Source of the DNA: JAUQQI01 sp040289115
GTDB lineage: Bacteria; Chloroflexota; Dehalococcoidia; JAUQQI01
Length of the DNA: 31,649 bases
Direction: 5' to 3'
Assembly: GCA_040289115.1 (NCBI GenBank)
Contig: PSKS01000026.1
Coordinates: 1 to 31,649 of the forward strand
In this document: piece after piece, positions 23,485 through 31,464 of the stretch
Layout: each line of letters opens with the position of its first letter
Position numbering within the stretch: position 1 is the first letter of the stretch
The notes under the pieces: generated by a model
Databases searched by the model: none
Seen by the model: the letters and a program-made list of their open reading frames with translations, nothing else
What the model was told of the DNA's origin: nothing
Translations under genes and position numbers: made by a program

Positions 23485-24752
23485 GTCCCTTCCTCCCAGC
23501 TGGCCAGGTAGCGCTCCTGCTCTTCGGTGAGACTGTCAATGGCGATACCCATGGCCGCCAGCTTCAGCCGAGCCACCTCCTCGTCCACCTCCCTGGGCAC
23601 CCGGTAGACCTGGGGAGTCAGCGTGCGGCCCTCCCTGACCAGATATTCCACGGCGAGGGCCTGGTTGGCAAAGCTCATGTCCATCACCGCCGCCGGGTGG
23701 CCCTCGGCCGCGGCCAGGTTTATCAGCCGGCCGTCGGCCAGGAGGTAGAGCCGACGGCCGTCGGCCAAGGTGAATTCTTCCACGAAGTCCCGCAGGGTTC
23801 GGCGCCCCACCGCCAGCCGCTCCAGGGCTGGGATGTTTATCTCCACATTGAAGTGGCCGGCGTTGGCCAGGATCGCCCCGTCCTTCATTACCCGGATGTG
23901 GTGCTCGTCGATGACGTTGATGTCGCCGGTGGCGGTGATAAAAACGTCCCCGATCCGGGCCGCCTCGGCCAGGGACATCACGTCGTGGCCGTCCATGAGG
24001 GCCTCGAGGGCCCGAACCGGGTTCACCTCGGTCACAATCGTCCGGGCCCCCATCCCCCGGGCCCGCAGGGCGATGCCCCGGCCGCACCAGCCGTAGCCGC
24101 AGACCACCACCCGCCGCCCCGCCCAGAGGATGTTGGTCGCCCGGGTGATGCCGTCGATGGTGCTCTGGCCGGTGCCGTAGCGGTTGTCAAAAAGATACTT
24201 GGTATCGGCCTCGTTTACGGCAATGATGGGGTAACACAGGGCGCCGGCCCGGGCCATGCTCCGCAGCCGGATCACCCCCGTAGTGGTCTCCTCAGTGCCG
24301 CCGATTATATCCCCCAAAACCTCCCGACGCCCCTTGTGGGCGGTGCTCACCAGGTCGGCCCCGTCGTCGATGGTTATCTGGGGCCGGTGGTCCAGGGCCC
24401 GGTGGATGTGGCGGTAATAGGTCTCCGTATCCTCCCCTTTGATGGCGTAAACGGGAATGCCGTAATCCATCACCAGGGCGGCGGCCACGTCATCCTGGGT
24501 ACTCAGCGGGTTAGACGCGCACAGGACCAGGTCGGCGCCACCCGCCTTTAGGGTGATGGCCAGGTTCGCCGTCTCGGACGTAATGTGCAGGCAACCGGCA
24601 ACCCGCACCCCTGCTAAAGGTTTCTCTTTCTCAAACCGCTCCCGAATGAGCTTGAGGACCGGCATCTCCGTCGCGGCCCACTCGATGCGGGTCCGGCCCT
24701 TCGGGGCCAGGGTCGGGTCCTTGATGTCCCCACGGTATCCGGCGGTTGTCAT
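23481..24752 (-). CDS. ahcY: Adenosylhomocysteinase (S-adenosylhomocysteine hydrolase)
   Basis: 423 residues. It has GCLHITSETANLAITLKAGGAD, CASNPLSTQDDVAAAL, DDGADLV, the NNRYGTGQS-like DNRYGTGQSTIDGI, the NAD loop VCGYGWCGRG and HFNVEINI. It ends at LTEEQERYLASWEEGT, without the KPDHYRY tail that closes the neighbouring subunit's NAD site in most mesophilic enzymes; archaeal and Thermotoga enzymes share this short end. It splits SAH into homocysteine and adenosine, relieving inhibition of methyltransferases. Its start overlaps the GNAT gene stop by four bases (ATGA). Last gene of the five-gene operon. Confidence 0.96.
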   Translation of the reverse strand: MTTAGYRGDIKDPTLAPKGRTRIEWAATEMPVLKLIRERFEKEKPLAGVRVAGCLHITSETANLAITLKAGGADLVLCASNPLSTQDDVAAALVMDYGIPVYAIKGEDTETYYRHIHRALDHRPQITIDDGADLVSTAHKGRREVLGDIIGGTEETTTGVIRLRSMARAGALCYPIIAVNEADTKYLFDNRYGTGQSTIDGITRATNILWAGRRVVVCGYGWCGRGIALRARGMGARTIVTEVNPVRALEALMDGHDVMSLAEAARIGDVFITATGDINVIDEHHIRVMKDGAILANAGHFNVEINIPALERLAVGRRTLRDFVEEFTLADGRRLYLLADGRLINLAAAEGHPAAVMDMSFANQALAVEYLVREGRTLTPQVYRVPREVDEEVARLKLAAMGIAIDSLTEEQERYLASWEEGT

Positions 24753-25582
24753 CTTGCCTCCTGTCCCGGGATGATTCGGCCGAAGAGCCGCCAGAACGGC
24801 CCGATGTGCCGCCGTTCGGCGATGCCCTCGATCAGGTTCGTCACCACCTCATAACCCAGCTTCCGGTAGGCCCGGACGGCCGGAGTGTTGGAGCGGTTGA
24901 CGTTAAGGACGACGTCGTCGACCATTTCCAGCAGGTCCGCTGTTACCCGGCCGGTGACGGCCGTGGCATGGCCCAACCCTCGGAAATCAGGGTCGGTAAA
25001 GACATTGCCCACCGCCGCGACCCGACGGGTCCGGTCGATAAAGTGGGTTCCGGCCACCGAGACCAGCCGGCCGTCCTGCCAGATACCGTAGTATACACCA
25101 TCGGACACCTGGCGGGCCGTTACCAGGCTGCCGGCGCCCCGCCGGTAAAGCCGATTTACTTCGGCCGTATCCTCGGCCTGGAGACGCACCGCCCGGGACC
25201 AGTCCACCGGCCGGAACCGGGCCCGGTCCACCCACATCCGCCACATGGGTTGGCCCCCCTGGAGCCGAAAGACCCGGTCCACCGCCGGAAAGTCCCGCTC
25301 AAGAACCGTCAGATAAACCGTCCCCGGGATGGGGGCTTCCGCCAGCAGCCGGAAAAGGAGCTCGTCGGGACCGTAAACGATGAGGGCCGGCGGCTCATAG
25401 GCCCGGTTCACCACGGCCCAGGCAGCCCGCCCGCCCTCAAAGAGGGCAAACCATTCCGACCGCTCCCGCATGGGGGGAAGGAGGTAGCCGAAGCCGTAGG
25501 CGACTTCAAGGCGGGCCGCCTGCAGGAGGGGCACCACCTCCTCGTCGCCTTTGAGCCGGACAACCGCCCCTACCTGCGCCAC
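24749..25582 (-). CDS. GNAT-family acetyltransferase (FR47-like)
   Basis: 277 residues from GTG. The C-terminal half is a GNAT fold with the acetyl-CoA loop in NVFTDPDFRGLGHATAVTG and the closing VVLNVNRSNTPAVRAYRKLGYEVV. The N-terminal half (about 130 residues) is a second degenerate GNAT-like region, as in FR47/GCN5-related tandem proteins. The acceptor is unknown. It starts four bases after the kinase stop and overlaps the ahcY start, so it is firmly embedded in the methylthioadenosine/SAH operon. That placement may mean it acts on a metabolite or enzyme of the same pathway, but nothing in the sequence proves it. Confidence 0.9.
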   Translation of the reverse strand: MAQVGAVVRLKGDEEVVPLLQAARLEVAYGFGYLLPPMRERSEWFALFEGGRAAWAVVNRAYEPPALIVYGPDELLFRLLAEAPIPGTVYLTVLERDFPAVDRVFRLQGGQPMWRMWVDRARFRPVDWSRAVRLQAEDTAEVNRLYRRGAGSLVTARQVSDGVYYGIWQDGRLVSVAGTHFIDRTRRVAAVGNVFTDPDFRGLGHATAVTGRVTADLLEMVDDVVLNVNRSNTPAVRAYRKLGYEVVTNLIEGIAERRHIGPFWRLFGRIIPGQEAR

Positions 25583-25586
25583 ACCG

Positions 25587-26495
25587 TTAGTCCACGACGA
25601 ACCGGGTAAACTCCCGGAGCTCTTCGGTTCGGAGGCGGATCTCCTCGGGGGTGACCTTTTCGAGGCGGCTGAGGCTGAAATCCTCCACCGTGAAGCTGGC
25701 CACCACCGTCCCCATCACTACGGCCCGGCGCATGGTATCCAGATTTACCCGGTTGGCTCTGGCCAAGTACCCTAAGAAGCCCCCAGCAAAGCTGTCCCCC
25801 GCCCCCGTCGGGTCCCTGACCTCATCGAGGGGATAGGCCGGGACGGCGAAATAATCAAAGTCCGTAAACATCACCGCCCCATATTCCCCTTTTTTAATGA
25901 TAACCCCCTTCGGGCCGAGGCGTAAGATCCTCCTGGCGGCAGCGAGCAGGCTTGGGGTTTCCGCCAGCATCCGGGCCTCGGCCTCGTTCATAAGGAGGAT
26001 ATCCACCTGCCCGATGGTCCGGACCAGGCTTTCGGGCTTGTTCTGAATCCAGTAATCCATCGTATCCATCACCCGCAGCCGGGCCTTCGGGACCTGCTGA
26101 AGGACCTCCAGCTGTATATCCGGGTCCCCGTTGGCCAGGAAGACGAACTTGCTTTCGGCGTAGCCGTCGGGCAGAACCGGCCTGAAGTCGGCGAAGGTGT
26201 TCAGCTGGGTTTCCAAGGTCTCGACCATGTTAAGGTCATAGTCATACCGGCCGGACCACCGGAAGGTTCTGCCCTCCCGAACCACCACCCCCCGCAGGTC
26301 AATCCGGGGCCGGCGGAGACGCTGCCAGAACTCGGGCGGAAAGTCGGTGCCCACCACGGAAACCATATTCACTGGCGCAAAGAGGCTGGCGGCCACCGCA
26401 AAATAGCTGAGCGACCCACCCAGCACCCCCTCAGCACGCCCGAAGGGGGTTTCAACGGTGTCGATCCCGATGGTGCCAACCGCAAGGATGGACAT
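25587..26495 (-). CDS. PfkB-family kinase, candidate adenosine/nucleoside or pentose kinase
   Basis: 302 residues of ribokinase fold. The N-terminus has VLGGSLSYFAVAASLFAPVNMVSVVGTDFP, the glycine pair of the PfkB family; MNEAEARML is the middle motif; DPTGAGDSFAGGFLGYL carries the anion hole and catalytic Asp. It phosphorylates a sugar or nucleoside hydroxyl with ATP. The operon produces adenosine (AhcY) and methylthioribose-1-phosphate (MtnP), so adenosine kinase is an attractive inference, but the substrate lid is not typical enough for me to assign it. It begins 16 bases after mtnP. Confidence 0.88.
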   Translation of the reverse strand: MSILAVGTIGIDTVETPFGRAEGVLGGSLSYFAVAASLFAPVNMVSVVGTDFPPEFWQRLRRPRIDLRGVVVREGRTFRWSGRYDYDLNMVETLETQLNTFADFRPVLPDGYAESKFVFLANGDPDIQLEVLQQVPKARLRVMDTMDYWIQNKPESLVRTIGQVDILLMNEAEARMLAETPSLLAAARRILRLGPKGVIIKKGEYGAVMFTDFDYFAVPAYPLDEVRDPTGAGDSFAGGFLGYLARANRVNLDTMRRAVVMGTVVASFTVEDFSLSRLEKVTPEEIRLRTEELREFTRFVVD

Positions 26496-26511
26496 GGGCT
26501 TCCGACCTCAC

Positions 26512-27375
26512 TTAGCTTAGATATTTCCCGACGAGAAGGCTCAGGTCCTGCTTGACCTTCTCGGGAATATATTCTGAACCGGTGATGATCGCATCCTTCA
26601 GGGCCACGGCACAGGGGCAGTCCCGCCCGGCCGGTATCATGGTGACGGCCTTTTTAATGATTTCCTTAGCGACCTGAACGTTCTTCAAAAGGTTCGTCAC
26701 CACCAACTCCACCGAAACGGTCTGCTCCGTCGCGTGCCAGACGTCGTAGTCGGTCACCAGGGCCAGGGTGGCGTAGCAGATTTCGGCCTCCCGGGCCAGC
26801 TTCGCCTCGGGTAGGGCCGTCATTCCGATGATATCCGCCCCCCACGAGCGGTAAAGGCGGCTCTCGGCCTTGGTGGAAAACTGCGGCCCCTCGATGACCA
26901 CATAAGTACCCCCGAAATGGGTCGTCGCCCCGGTTCCCTGGGCGGCCTCATAGAGGATCCGGCTCAGCACCGGGCAGAACGGGTCGGCGAAGCCGACGTG
27001 AACGACGATGCCGCCCCCAAAGAACGTGCTTACCCTCCCCCGGGTCCGGTCGATGAGTTGGTCCGGTATGACCAGGTGGAGGGGGGCGATCTCCTCCCTC
27101 AAGCTGCCTACGGCGCTCACGGATATAATTCGCTCCACCCCCAGCGACTTCAGGGCGAAGATATTGGCCCGGGCGGGGAGCTCGCTCGGGCTTATCCGAT
27201 GACCCCGCCCGTGCCGGGGCAGAAAGGCCACCCGGACCCCGCTCAGGGTGCCGATGATGATGCTGTCGCTCGGCTCCCCAAACGGGGTGTTTATTTTTAC
27301 CTCCTCGACGTCCGAAAGGCCCTCGATCTGGTAGAGCCCGCTGCCTCCGATAACGGCAATTTGAGCGTTGGCCAT
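26512..27375 (-). CDS. mtnP: S-methyl-5'-thioadenosine phosphorylase
   Basis: 287 residues from ATG at 27375, chosen because GGAGGTGA lies eight bases upstream and the family start (IAVIGGSGLYQIEGL) follows; the longer open frame overlaps mtnA. The phosphate loop is in GGSGLY, then PRHGRGHRISPSELPARANI, EGPQFSTKAESRLYRSWGADIIGMT and TDYDVWH, the last being the Asp/Trp motif of MTAP rather than PNP. It cleaves methylthioadenosine with phosphate to adenine and methylthioribose-1-phosphate, the substrate of MtnA encoded 35 bases upstream. Action on 5'-deoxyadenosine is also possible. Confidence 0.95.
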   Translation of the reverse strand: MANAQIAVIGGSGLYQIEGLSDVEEVKINTPFGEPSDSIIIGTLSGVRVAFLPRHGRGHRISPSELPARANIFALKSLGVERIISVSAVGSLREEIAPLHLVIPDQLIDRTRGRVSTFFGGGIVVHVGFADPFCPVLSRILYEAAQGTGATTHFGGTYVVIEGPQFSTKAESRLYRSWGADIIGMTALPEAKLAREAEICYATLALVTDYDVWHATEQTVSVELVVTNLLKNVQVAKEIIKKAVTMIPAGRDCPCAVALKDAIITGSEYIPEKVKQDLSLLVGKYLS

Positions 27376-27410
27376 AGGCTGTTCACCTCCGCTCCTGACT
27401 CCTCGGCGGC

Positions 27411-28460
27411 TCAACCGCTCTGCGGCGCGGACTTTGCCGCCAGGGCGAGACTTTCCGAGTATGGCGGCCTTAGAACGCCCGCCTCGGTGACGATGGCCGT
27501 AACCAGCTCGGCTGGGGTGACGTCGAAGGCGGGGTTGGCTACCACCACCCCCTCGGGCGCAACCCGACACTCCCCAACGTAGAGAACTTCGGCCGGACTT
27601 CGGTGCTCGATGGGGATCAGGTCGCCGGAGGGGGTATTCAAGTCCACGGTGCTTAATGGGGCGGCCACGTAAAAGGGCACCCCATGGTGGCGGGCCAGCA
27701 CCGCCAGGCCGTAAGTACCCACCTTGTTGGCCACATCCCCGTTGGCGGCGATGCGGTCCGCCCCAACCACCACACAGTCCACCTCCCCCCGGCTAAAAAA
27801 ATAGCCCGCCATCGAGTCAGTAATCAGGACAAAGGGCACCCCAGCCTTCTTAAGCTCCCAGGCCGTAAGCCGAGCCCCCTGGAGCCGCGGCCGGGTTTCG
27901 TCCACCAGCACCCGGCGGACCTTGCCCTGGGCCCAGGCCTCGTAAATAATCCCGAGGGCGGTGCCGATGCCGGCGGTGGCCAGGGCGCCCGTGTTGCAGT
28001 GGGTCAAGACCGTGGCCCCGGCCGACACCAGGTCGGCCCCAAAGCGGCTAAGCCGCAGCGAAGCCTCCCGGTCCTCCGCCAGCAACCGCTGGGCCTCCGC
28101 CAGCAGGGCCTGGGCTGCCGCCGAAGGCCCGAGGCCTTCCGCCAGCGCCAGCATTCGGTCCAGGGCCCAGAAGAGGTTGACGGCCGTCGGCCGGGTTCGG
28201 CGTAGCCGCTGAGCCGCCTGCCAAAGGCTCGTCCTGAACGCCGCCGGATCGGGCGGGGCCTTGAGGGCGGCCAGGACGAGGCCGAAAGCGGCCGCCAGGC
28301 CGATGAGGGGGGCACCCCGCACCTGCATCCGCTCGATGGCTTGGGCAACGGCCTCAGGCTCGGCCAGTTCCAGGTAAACCTCCTCCTCCGGGAGCCGGGT
28401 CTGGTCCAGGATCACCAGCCGGTCCCCAGCCCAACGCAGCGGTGTGACCGGAACCATCAT
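27411..28460 (-). CDS. mtnA: Methylthioribose-1-phosphate isomerase
   Basis: 349 residues, two possible ATGs (28460 or 28457) after ACGGAGC. Motifs are RGAPLIG at about 48, the catalytic Cys155 in LTHCNTGALATAG, DETRPRLQGARLTAWEL, catalytic Asp235 in VVGADRIAANGDVANKVGTY and APLSTVDLNTPSG. This separates it from the related eIF2B subunits. It isomerises methylthioribose-1-phosphate to the ribulose form for methionine salvage. The rest of the classical path (mtnB, mtnC/E/K, mtnD) is not in the window. First gene of the mtnA-mtnP-pfkB-GNAT-ahcY operon, with its own promoter. Confidence 0.96.
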   Translation of the reverse strand: MMVPVTPLRWAGDRLVILDQTRLPEEEVYLELAEPEAVAQAIERMQVRGAPLIGLAAAFGLVLAALKAPPDPAAFRTSLWQAAQRLRRTRPTAVNLFWALDRMLALAEGLGPSAAAQALLAEAQRLLAEDREASLRLSRFGADLVSAGATVLTHCNTGALATAGIGTALGIIYEAWAQGKVRRVLVDETRPRLQGARLTAWELKKAGVPFVLITDSMAGYFFSRGEVDCVVVGADRIAANGDVANKVGTYGLAVLARHHGVPFYVAAPLSTVDLNTPSGDLIPIEHRSPAEVLYVGECRVAPEGVVVANPAFDVTPAELVTAIVTEAGVLRPPYSESLALAAKSAPQSG

Positions 28461-28500
28461 TTGCTCCGTGCGCCAAGGGGCGGTGGACTCCGCCGATGGT

Positions 28501-28530
28501 AGTATCCGGAACGGAACGGCCCGCTGTCAA
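28501..28530 (-). promoter_or_regulatory. Promoter of the SAM by-product operon
   Basis: Minus-strand TTGACA (28530-28525), 18 bases, GATACT (28506-28501), with start expected near 28494 and a leader of about 34 bases. No SAM or SAH riboswitch fits in so short a leader. Confidence 0.6.
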
Positions 28531-28614
28531 CGGTCACCCGACCGGCCCACCGGGGGCGGGACCTCAGACCATGAGGATGACCGCGGCATCCGAAGTATAA
28601 TGAACTGGGAAATT

Positions 28615-30354
28615 ATGCCGCAACTGACGAACCTTCGGGTCGCCCAGATCTTTGAGCAGGTCGCCCACCTGCTGGAGGCTAAGGGCGAAAGCCCCTATAA
28701 GGTCCAGGCTTACCGGCGGGTTGCCCGTAACATTGGCCGGCTCGAGGCAGACCTTTCTGAACTTGCCGCCCAGGGCCGGCTTGCCGAGATTCCCGGGGTC
28801 GGGACCGAAATCGAAAAGAAAATCTGGGAGATTCTTCAGACCGGCAAGCTCGGCTACCTGGAACGGCTCAAGGCTGAGCTTCCCGGAGTGCTGACCCTGA
28901 TGGAGGTCCCGGGTATCGGGCCCAAGACAGCCTACCGCCTGAGCCGTGAGCTTGGCATCCGAACCATCGATGACCTGGAGGCCGCCCTGGAGAAGGGGGA
29001 CGAGTTCTGGGCTAGGGTCCCCCGCTTTACCCCCCACCTCCTGGAAAAGATCCGGCGGGGGGTAGAGGCCTACCGGCGGCGCAGCCCCCGATTGCCCCTG
29101 GGCCAGGCGGTCGTCCTTTTCGAGGAGTTGCGCCGCAGCCTCGGCCGGGCGGGGGCAACCCGGGTGGCGGCCGCGGGCAGCCTCCGACGGTATGAGGAAA
29201 CGGTGGGGGACATCGACCTGGTGGTGGTTTGCACCGAACCAGAAGAGCTGGCCCGGCGGCTGGCCGGCGACCCCAACGTTCAGTCGGCCGAAACGGCCGG
29301 GCCCGGGTGGGTGCGGGCCCGTCTTATCTCCGGTATTAATGTGGATATCTACACCGCCGACGACCAGAACTTTGGGGCGGTGCTGGTTTGGGCCACGGGG
29401 AACCTAGAGCACCTTCGGCAGCTGGAAGGCCGCCTGGCCGGGGCCGGCTACAGGCTTACCGGCCAGGGTCTGCTGGGACCGGGGGGCCGTTTGGTGAAGG
29501 CCCCCGACGAGCAGCTTGTCTACGAGCTTGCCGGCTGGCCGTACATCCCCCCGGAACTTCGGAACGGGGCCGACGAATTTGCCGCCGACGTGGCCGAGCG
29601 GCTCAAAACCTTGATTACCCTGGAGGACATCCGGGGCGACCTTCAGTGCCACACCGACTGGAGCGACGGGGATGCGCCCCTTGAAGACATGGTCCGGGCA
29701 GCGGCCGCACGGGGCTTTGAATACCTGGCCGTTACCGACCACTCGGCCGGGCGGGCCAACGCCCGGGGTCTCGGCCCCGACCGGCTGGCGGCTCAGCGGG
29801 CCGTCGTCGAGGCCCTTAACCAGCGGCTTCGGGCCGAGGGCGCGGGGATCCGGGTGCTGGCCGGTATCGAGGTGGATATTCGGGCCGACGGCGGCCTGGA
29901 CCTCCCCCCGGAGGCCCTGGCGCCCCTCGACGTGGTCGTTGGCTCCCTCCATACGGCCCTGAGCCAACCCCCGGAGCGGATGACGGAGCGGCTTCTTCGG
30001 GCCATAAGTAGCGGTTTTATCCATATTCTGGGTCACCCAACGGCCCGGCTCATCGGCAGTCGGGAGCCGGTCGAGTTTGACCGGGAAGCCGTCTTCCGGG
30101 CGGCGGCGGAAGCCGGGGTCGCCCTGGAGGTCAACGCCAACCCGGACCGTCTCGACCTGAACCCGGCGGATATAAGGCTGGCCCGCCGGCTGGGCGCCCG
30201 GTTTGTCATAAGTACCGACGCCCACCACCCGTCAAACTTTGAGTTTATAAAGTTCGGGGTGATGATGGCCCGCAAGGCCTGGCTCCGACGGGACGAGGTT
30301 TTGAACACCGGCGGCATAGACCAGCTTTTAAACCGGCTAAAGGCCCGAAGATGA
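28615..30354 (+). CDS. polX: DNA polymerase X with C-terminal PHP domain
   Basis: 579 residues from ATG at 28615, which begins the family start (LTNLRVAQIFEQVAHLLEAKGESPYKVQAYRR). An ATG at 28600 overlaps the TATAAT at 28596-28601, and the longer frame lacks conservation. Domains: helix-hairpin-helix elements IPGVGTEIEKKI (about 59) and VPGIGPKTAYRL (about 98), the nucleotidyltransferase centre GSLRRYEETVGDIDLV with its Asp pair and a third Asp in NVDIYTA, then from about 340 the PHP domain (LQCHTDWSDGD, VTDHSAG, GIEVDI, STDAHHP). Bacterial PolX fills gaps in base-excision repair; the PHP domain supplies 3'-5' exonuclease and AP-endonuclease activity. No clear -35 or Shine-Dalgarno sequence is visible. 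The stop overlaps the next start (ATGA). Confidence 0.95.
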   Translation: MPQLTNLRVAQIFEQVAHLLEAKGESPYKVQAYRRVARNIGRLEADLSELAAQGRLAEIPGVGTEIEKKIWEILQTGKLGYLERLKAELPGVLTLMEVPGIGPKTAYRLSRELGIRTIDDLEAALEKGDEFWARVPRFTPHLLEKIRRGVEAYRRRSPRLPLGQAVVLFEELRRSLGRAGATRVAAAGSLRRYEETVGDIDLVVVCTEPEELARRLAGDPNVQSAETAGPGWVRARLISGINVDIYTADDQNFGAVLVWATGNLEHLRQLEGRLAGAGYRLTGQGLLGPGGRLVKAPDEQLVYELAGWPYIPPELRNGADEFAADVAERLKTLITLEDIRGDLQCHTDWSDGDAPLEDMVRAAAARGFEYLAVTDHSAGRANARGLGPDRLAAQRAVVEALNQRLRAEGAGIRVLAGIEVDIRADGGLDLPPEALAPLDVVVGSLHTALSQPPERMTERLLRAISSGFIHILGHPTARLIGSREPVEFDREAVFRAAAEAGVALEVNANPDRLDLNPADIRLARRLGARFVISTDAHHPSNFEFIKFGVMMARKAWLRRDEVLNTGGIDQLLNRLKARR

Positions 30355-31106
30355 GGCGGAACGACCCGGGCGCCCGACCTCAGACAACCCCGGAACATCC
30401 GGCCGTTGTGCACCTGCGCCGCCGGATCACCGAGGGGGTCCACTGGTTTATCGCCCTACTGGAGGCCATCGGCCAGTGGGACCAGGTGACTGAGGACTAC
30501 CGGGGCCGCCGCTTTGAGTACCTCATCGAAAACGAGGCGTTCGACTGGCTGGTCTTGGCCGAACGGCTGCTGGACCCGGTTGTGGACCTCTGCCCGAGCC
30601 GGGAGGTTGAGGAGCTCCTCTTCGAGGGTAGACCGCCCATCGAAATCAGCGATGCCGAATTCCGGCGGCTCATCGGGCCCACCAAATACCGGGCCTACTT
30701 GAACTACCTTTACGGGGTCTCCGTGGAGGAAGCCCTTCAGTTGGCCGTCCTAGAGAAGCTGGAAAAAGAGCGGCGCAGCCTGGCCTACTGTGCTAACCGG
30801 CCGGTGGACGACGATGAGGTCTTTACCCACATTTACGGCCGGACGGCCTCCGAACTTTGGGCCATGTTCTGGCAGGAGCAGGGCCTGGAACCGCCCCAGC
30901 AGACCGGCATCACCGGACTTAAACGGTTCACCTACTGGCTTTTTAAATATCGACTCCGGCACAGCGACCGGGAACGGCTGGCGGCCGACACCCGCCTTGG
31001 GCTCGAAACCCTCGAACGGCACCGGAACCGCCGGTCATGGGTGCTCAGTTTGAACGGGCCAGCCGCGGGTCCCGTGGTTGAGGCCGAGGCGGTCATAAGC
31101 CAGTAG
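30351..31106 (+). CDS. Helical protein of unknown function coupled to polX
   Basis: 251 residues, mainly alpha-helical and charged, no signal or membrane segment. Recognisable stretches are EGVHWFIALLEAIGQWDQ, RRFEYLIENEAFDWLVLAERLLD and a tyrosine/arginine-rich helix pair (RFTYWLFKYRLRHSDRER) near residue 200; the end is a low-complexity tail. I recognise no family. Its ATG overlaps the polX stop by four bases, so it is made with PolX, which suggests a repair or nucleic-acid role; this rests only on position. Confidence 0.8.
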   Translation: MRRNDPGARPQTTPEHPAVVHLRRRITEGVHWFIALLEAIGQWDQVTEDYRGRRFEYLIENEAFDWLVLAERLLDPVVDLCPSREVEELLFEGRPPIEISDAEFRRLIGPTKYRAYLNYLYGVSVEEALQLAVLEKLEKERRSLAYCANRPVDDDEVFTHIYGRTASELWAMFWQEQGLEPPQQTGITGLKRFTYWLFKYRLRHSDRERLAADTRLGLETLERHRNRRSWVLSLNGPAAGPVVEAEAVISQ

Positions 31107-31112
31107 GCCTGC

Positions 31113-31376
31113 CTAGGACTCCTTGCCCGCCGGCACCGAGGAGCGCAACACCCGGAAGATGAAGGCCGCGTTCACCAGGGCTGTCCCCAATGCCAGGGCG
31201 CCAAGCCACTTGGTAAGCTCGCCCCGGCCCAACACGATGATGGCCACCGGGGCGGCCACGCTCAGAAGTAGGAAACCCAAGCCCAGCGTCGGGCGGGAGT
31301 AAACCTTTCGGGCCACCCTGCCCAGGATAGCTGCCCCCAGCAGCTCGAAGAGGCCGAAGTCGGGTAGCGGGTCCAT
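31113..31376 (-). CDS. Small membrane protein of unknown function
   Basis: 87 residues with two or three hydrophobic segments (LFELLGAAILG, LGLGFLLLSVAAPVAIIVLG, WLGALALGTALVNAAFIFRVL). Starts at ATG 31376, 14 bases after a minus-strand TATAAT, so the leader is short. No Shine-Dalgarno sequence is obvious. It ends six bases from the convergent gene after polX. No family recognised. Confidence 0.65.
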   Translation of the reverse strand: MDPLPDFGLFELLGAAILGRVARKVYSRPTLGLGFLLLSVAAPVAIIVLGRGELTKWLGALALGTALVNAAFIFRVLRSSVPAGKES

Positions 31377-31390
31377 TTGGCGTCTAAGGC

Positions 31391-31398
31391 ATTATAAT
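31391..31398. promoter_or_regulatory. Palindromic -10 (ATTATAAT) between divergent genes
   Basis: The eight bases read identically on both strands and offer TATAAT to the right (31393-31398) and to the left (31396-31391). Genes diverge on each side at 31376 and 31408/31440. No clear -35 is visible in either direction. Confidence 0.45.
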
Positions 31399-31407
31399 AG
31401 CGAAGAT

Positions 31408-31464
31408 ATGGCTAAGTTCAAACTGAGCTATCTTGCCCGATGCCCCGGTCTGGCCAACAACTGA
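31408..31464 (+). CDS. Possible 18-codon leaderless mini-ORF
   Basis: ATG at 31408 lies nine bases after TATAAT, so it would be the first codon of the mRNA. It encodes MAKFKLSYLARCPGLANN and stops at 31464, inside the following membrane-protein gene that starts at 31440 in another frame. It could be a coupling upstream reading frame or chance. Confidence 0.2.
   Translation: MAKFKLSYLARCPGLANN

Noticed and set aside
23397..24551. Open frame of 384 codons on the plus strand opposite ahcY
   Set aside because: It is antisense to a clear adenosylhomocysteinase. Its sequence is rich in Gly, Pro, His and Val as expected from the reverse of GC-biased codons, with no recognisable fold.
27376..27570. 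Upstream extension of the mtnP frame
   Set aside because: It overlaps mtnA out of frame; the ATG at 27375 has GGAGGTGA and begins the conserved GGSGLY region.
24749..28460. SAM or SAH riboswitch controlling the salvage operon
   Set aside because: The leader between the predicted transcription start (about 28494) and mtnA is only about 34 bases, too short for the known classes.
28444..28614. N-terminal extension of polX by 57 codons
   Set aside because: It overlaps the mtnA start and promoter region, shows no helical pattern, and the family N-terminus aligns with the ATG at 28615.
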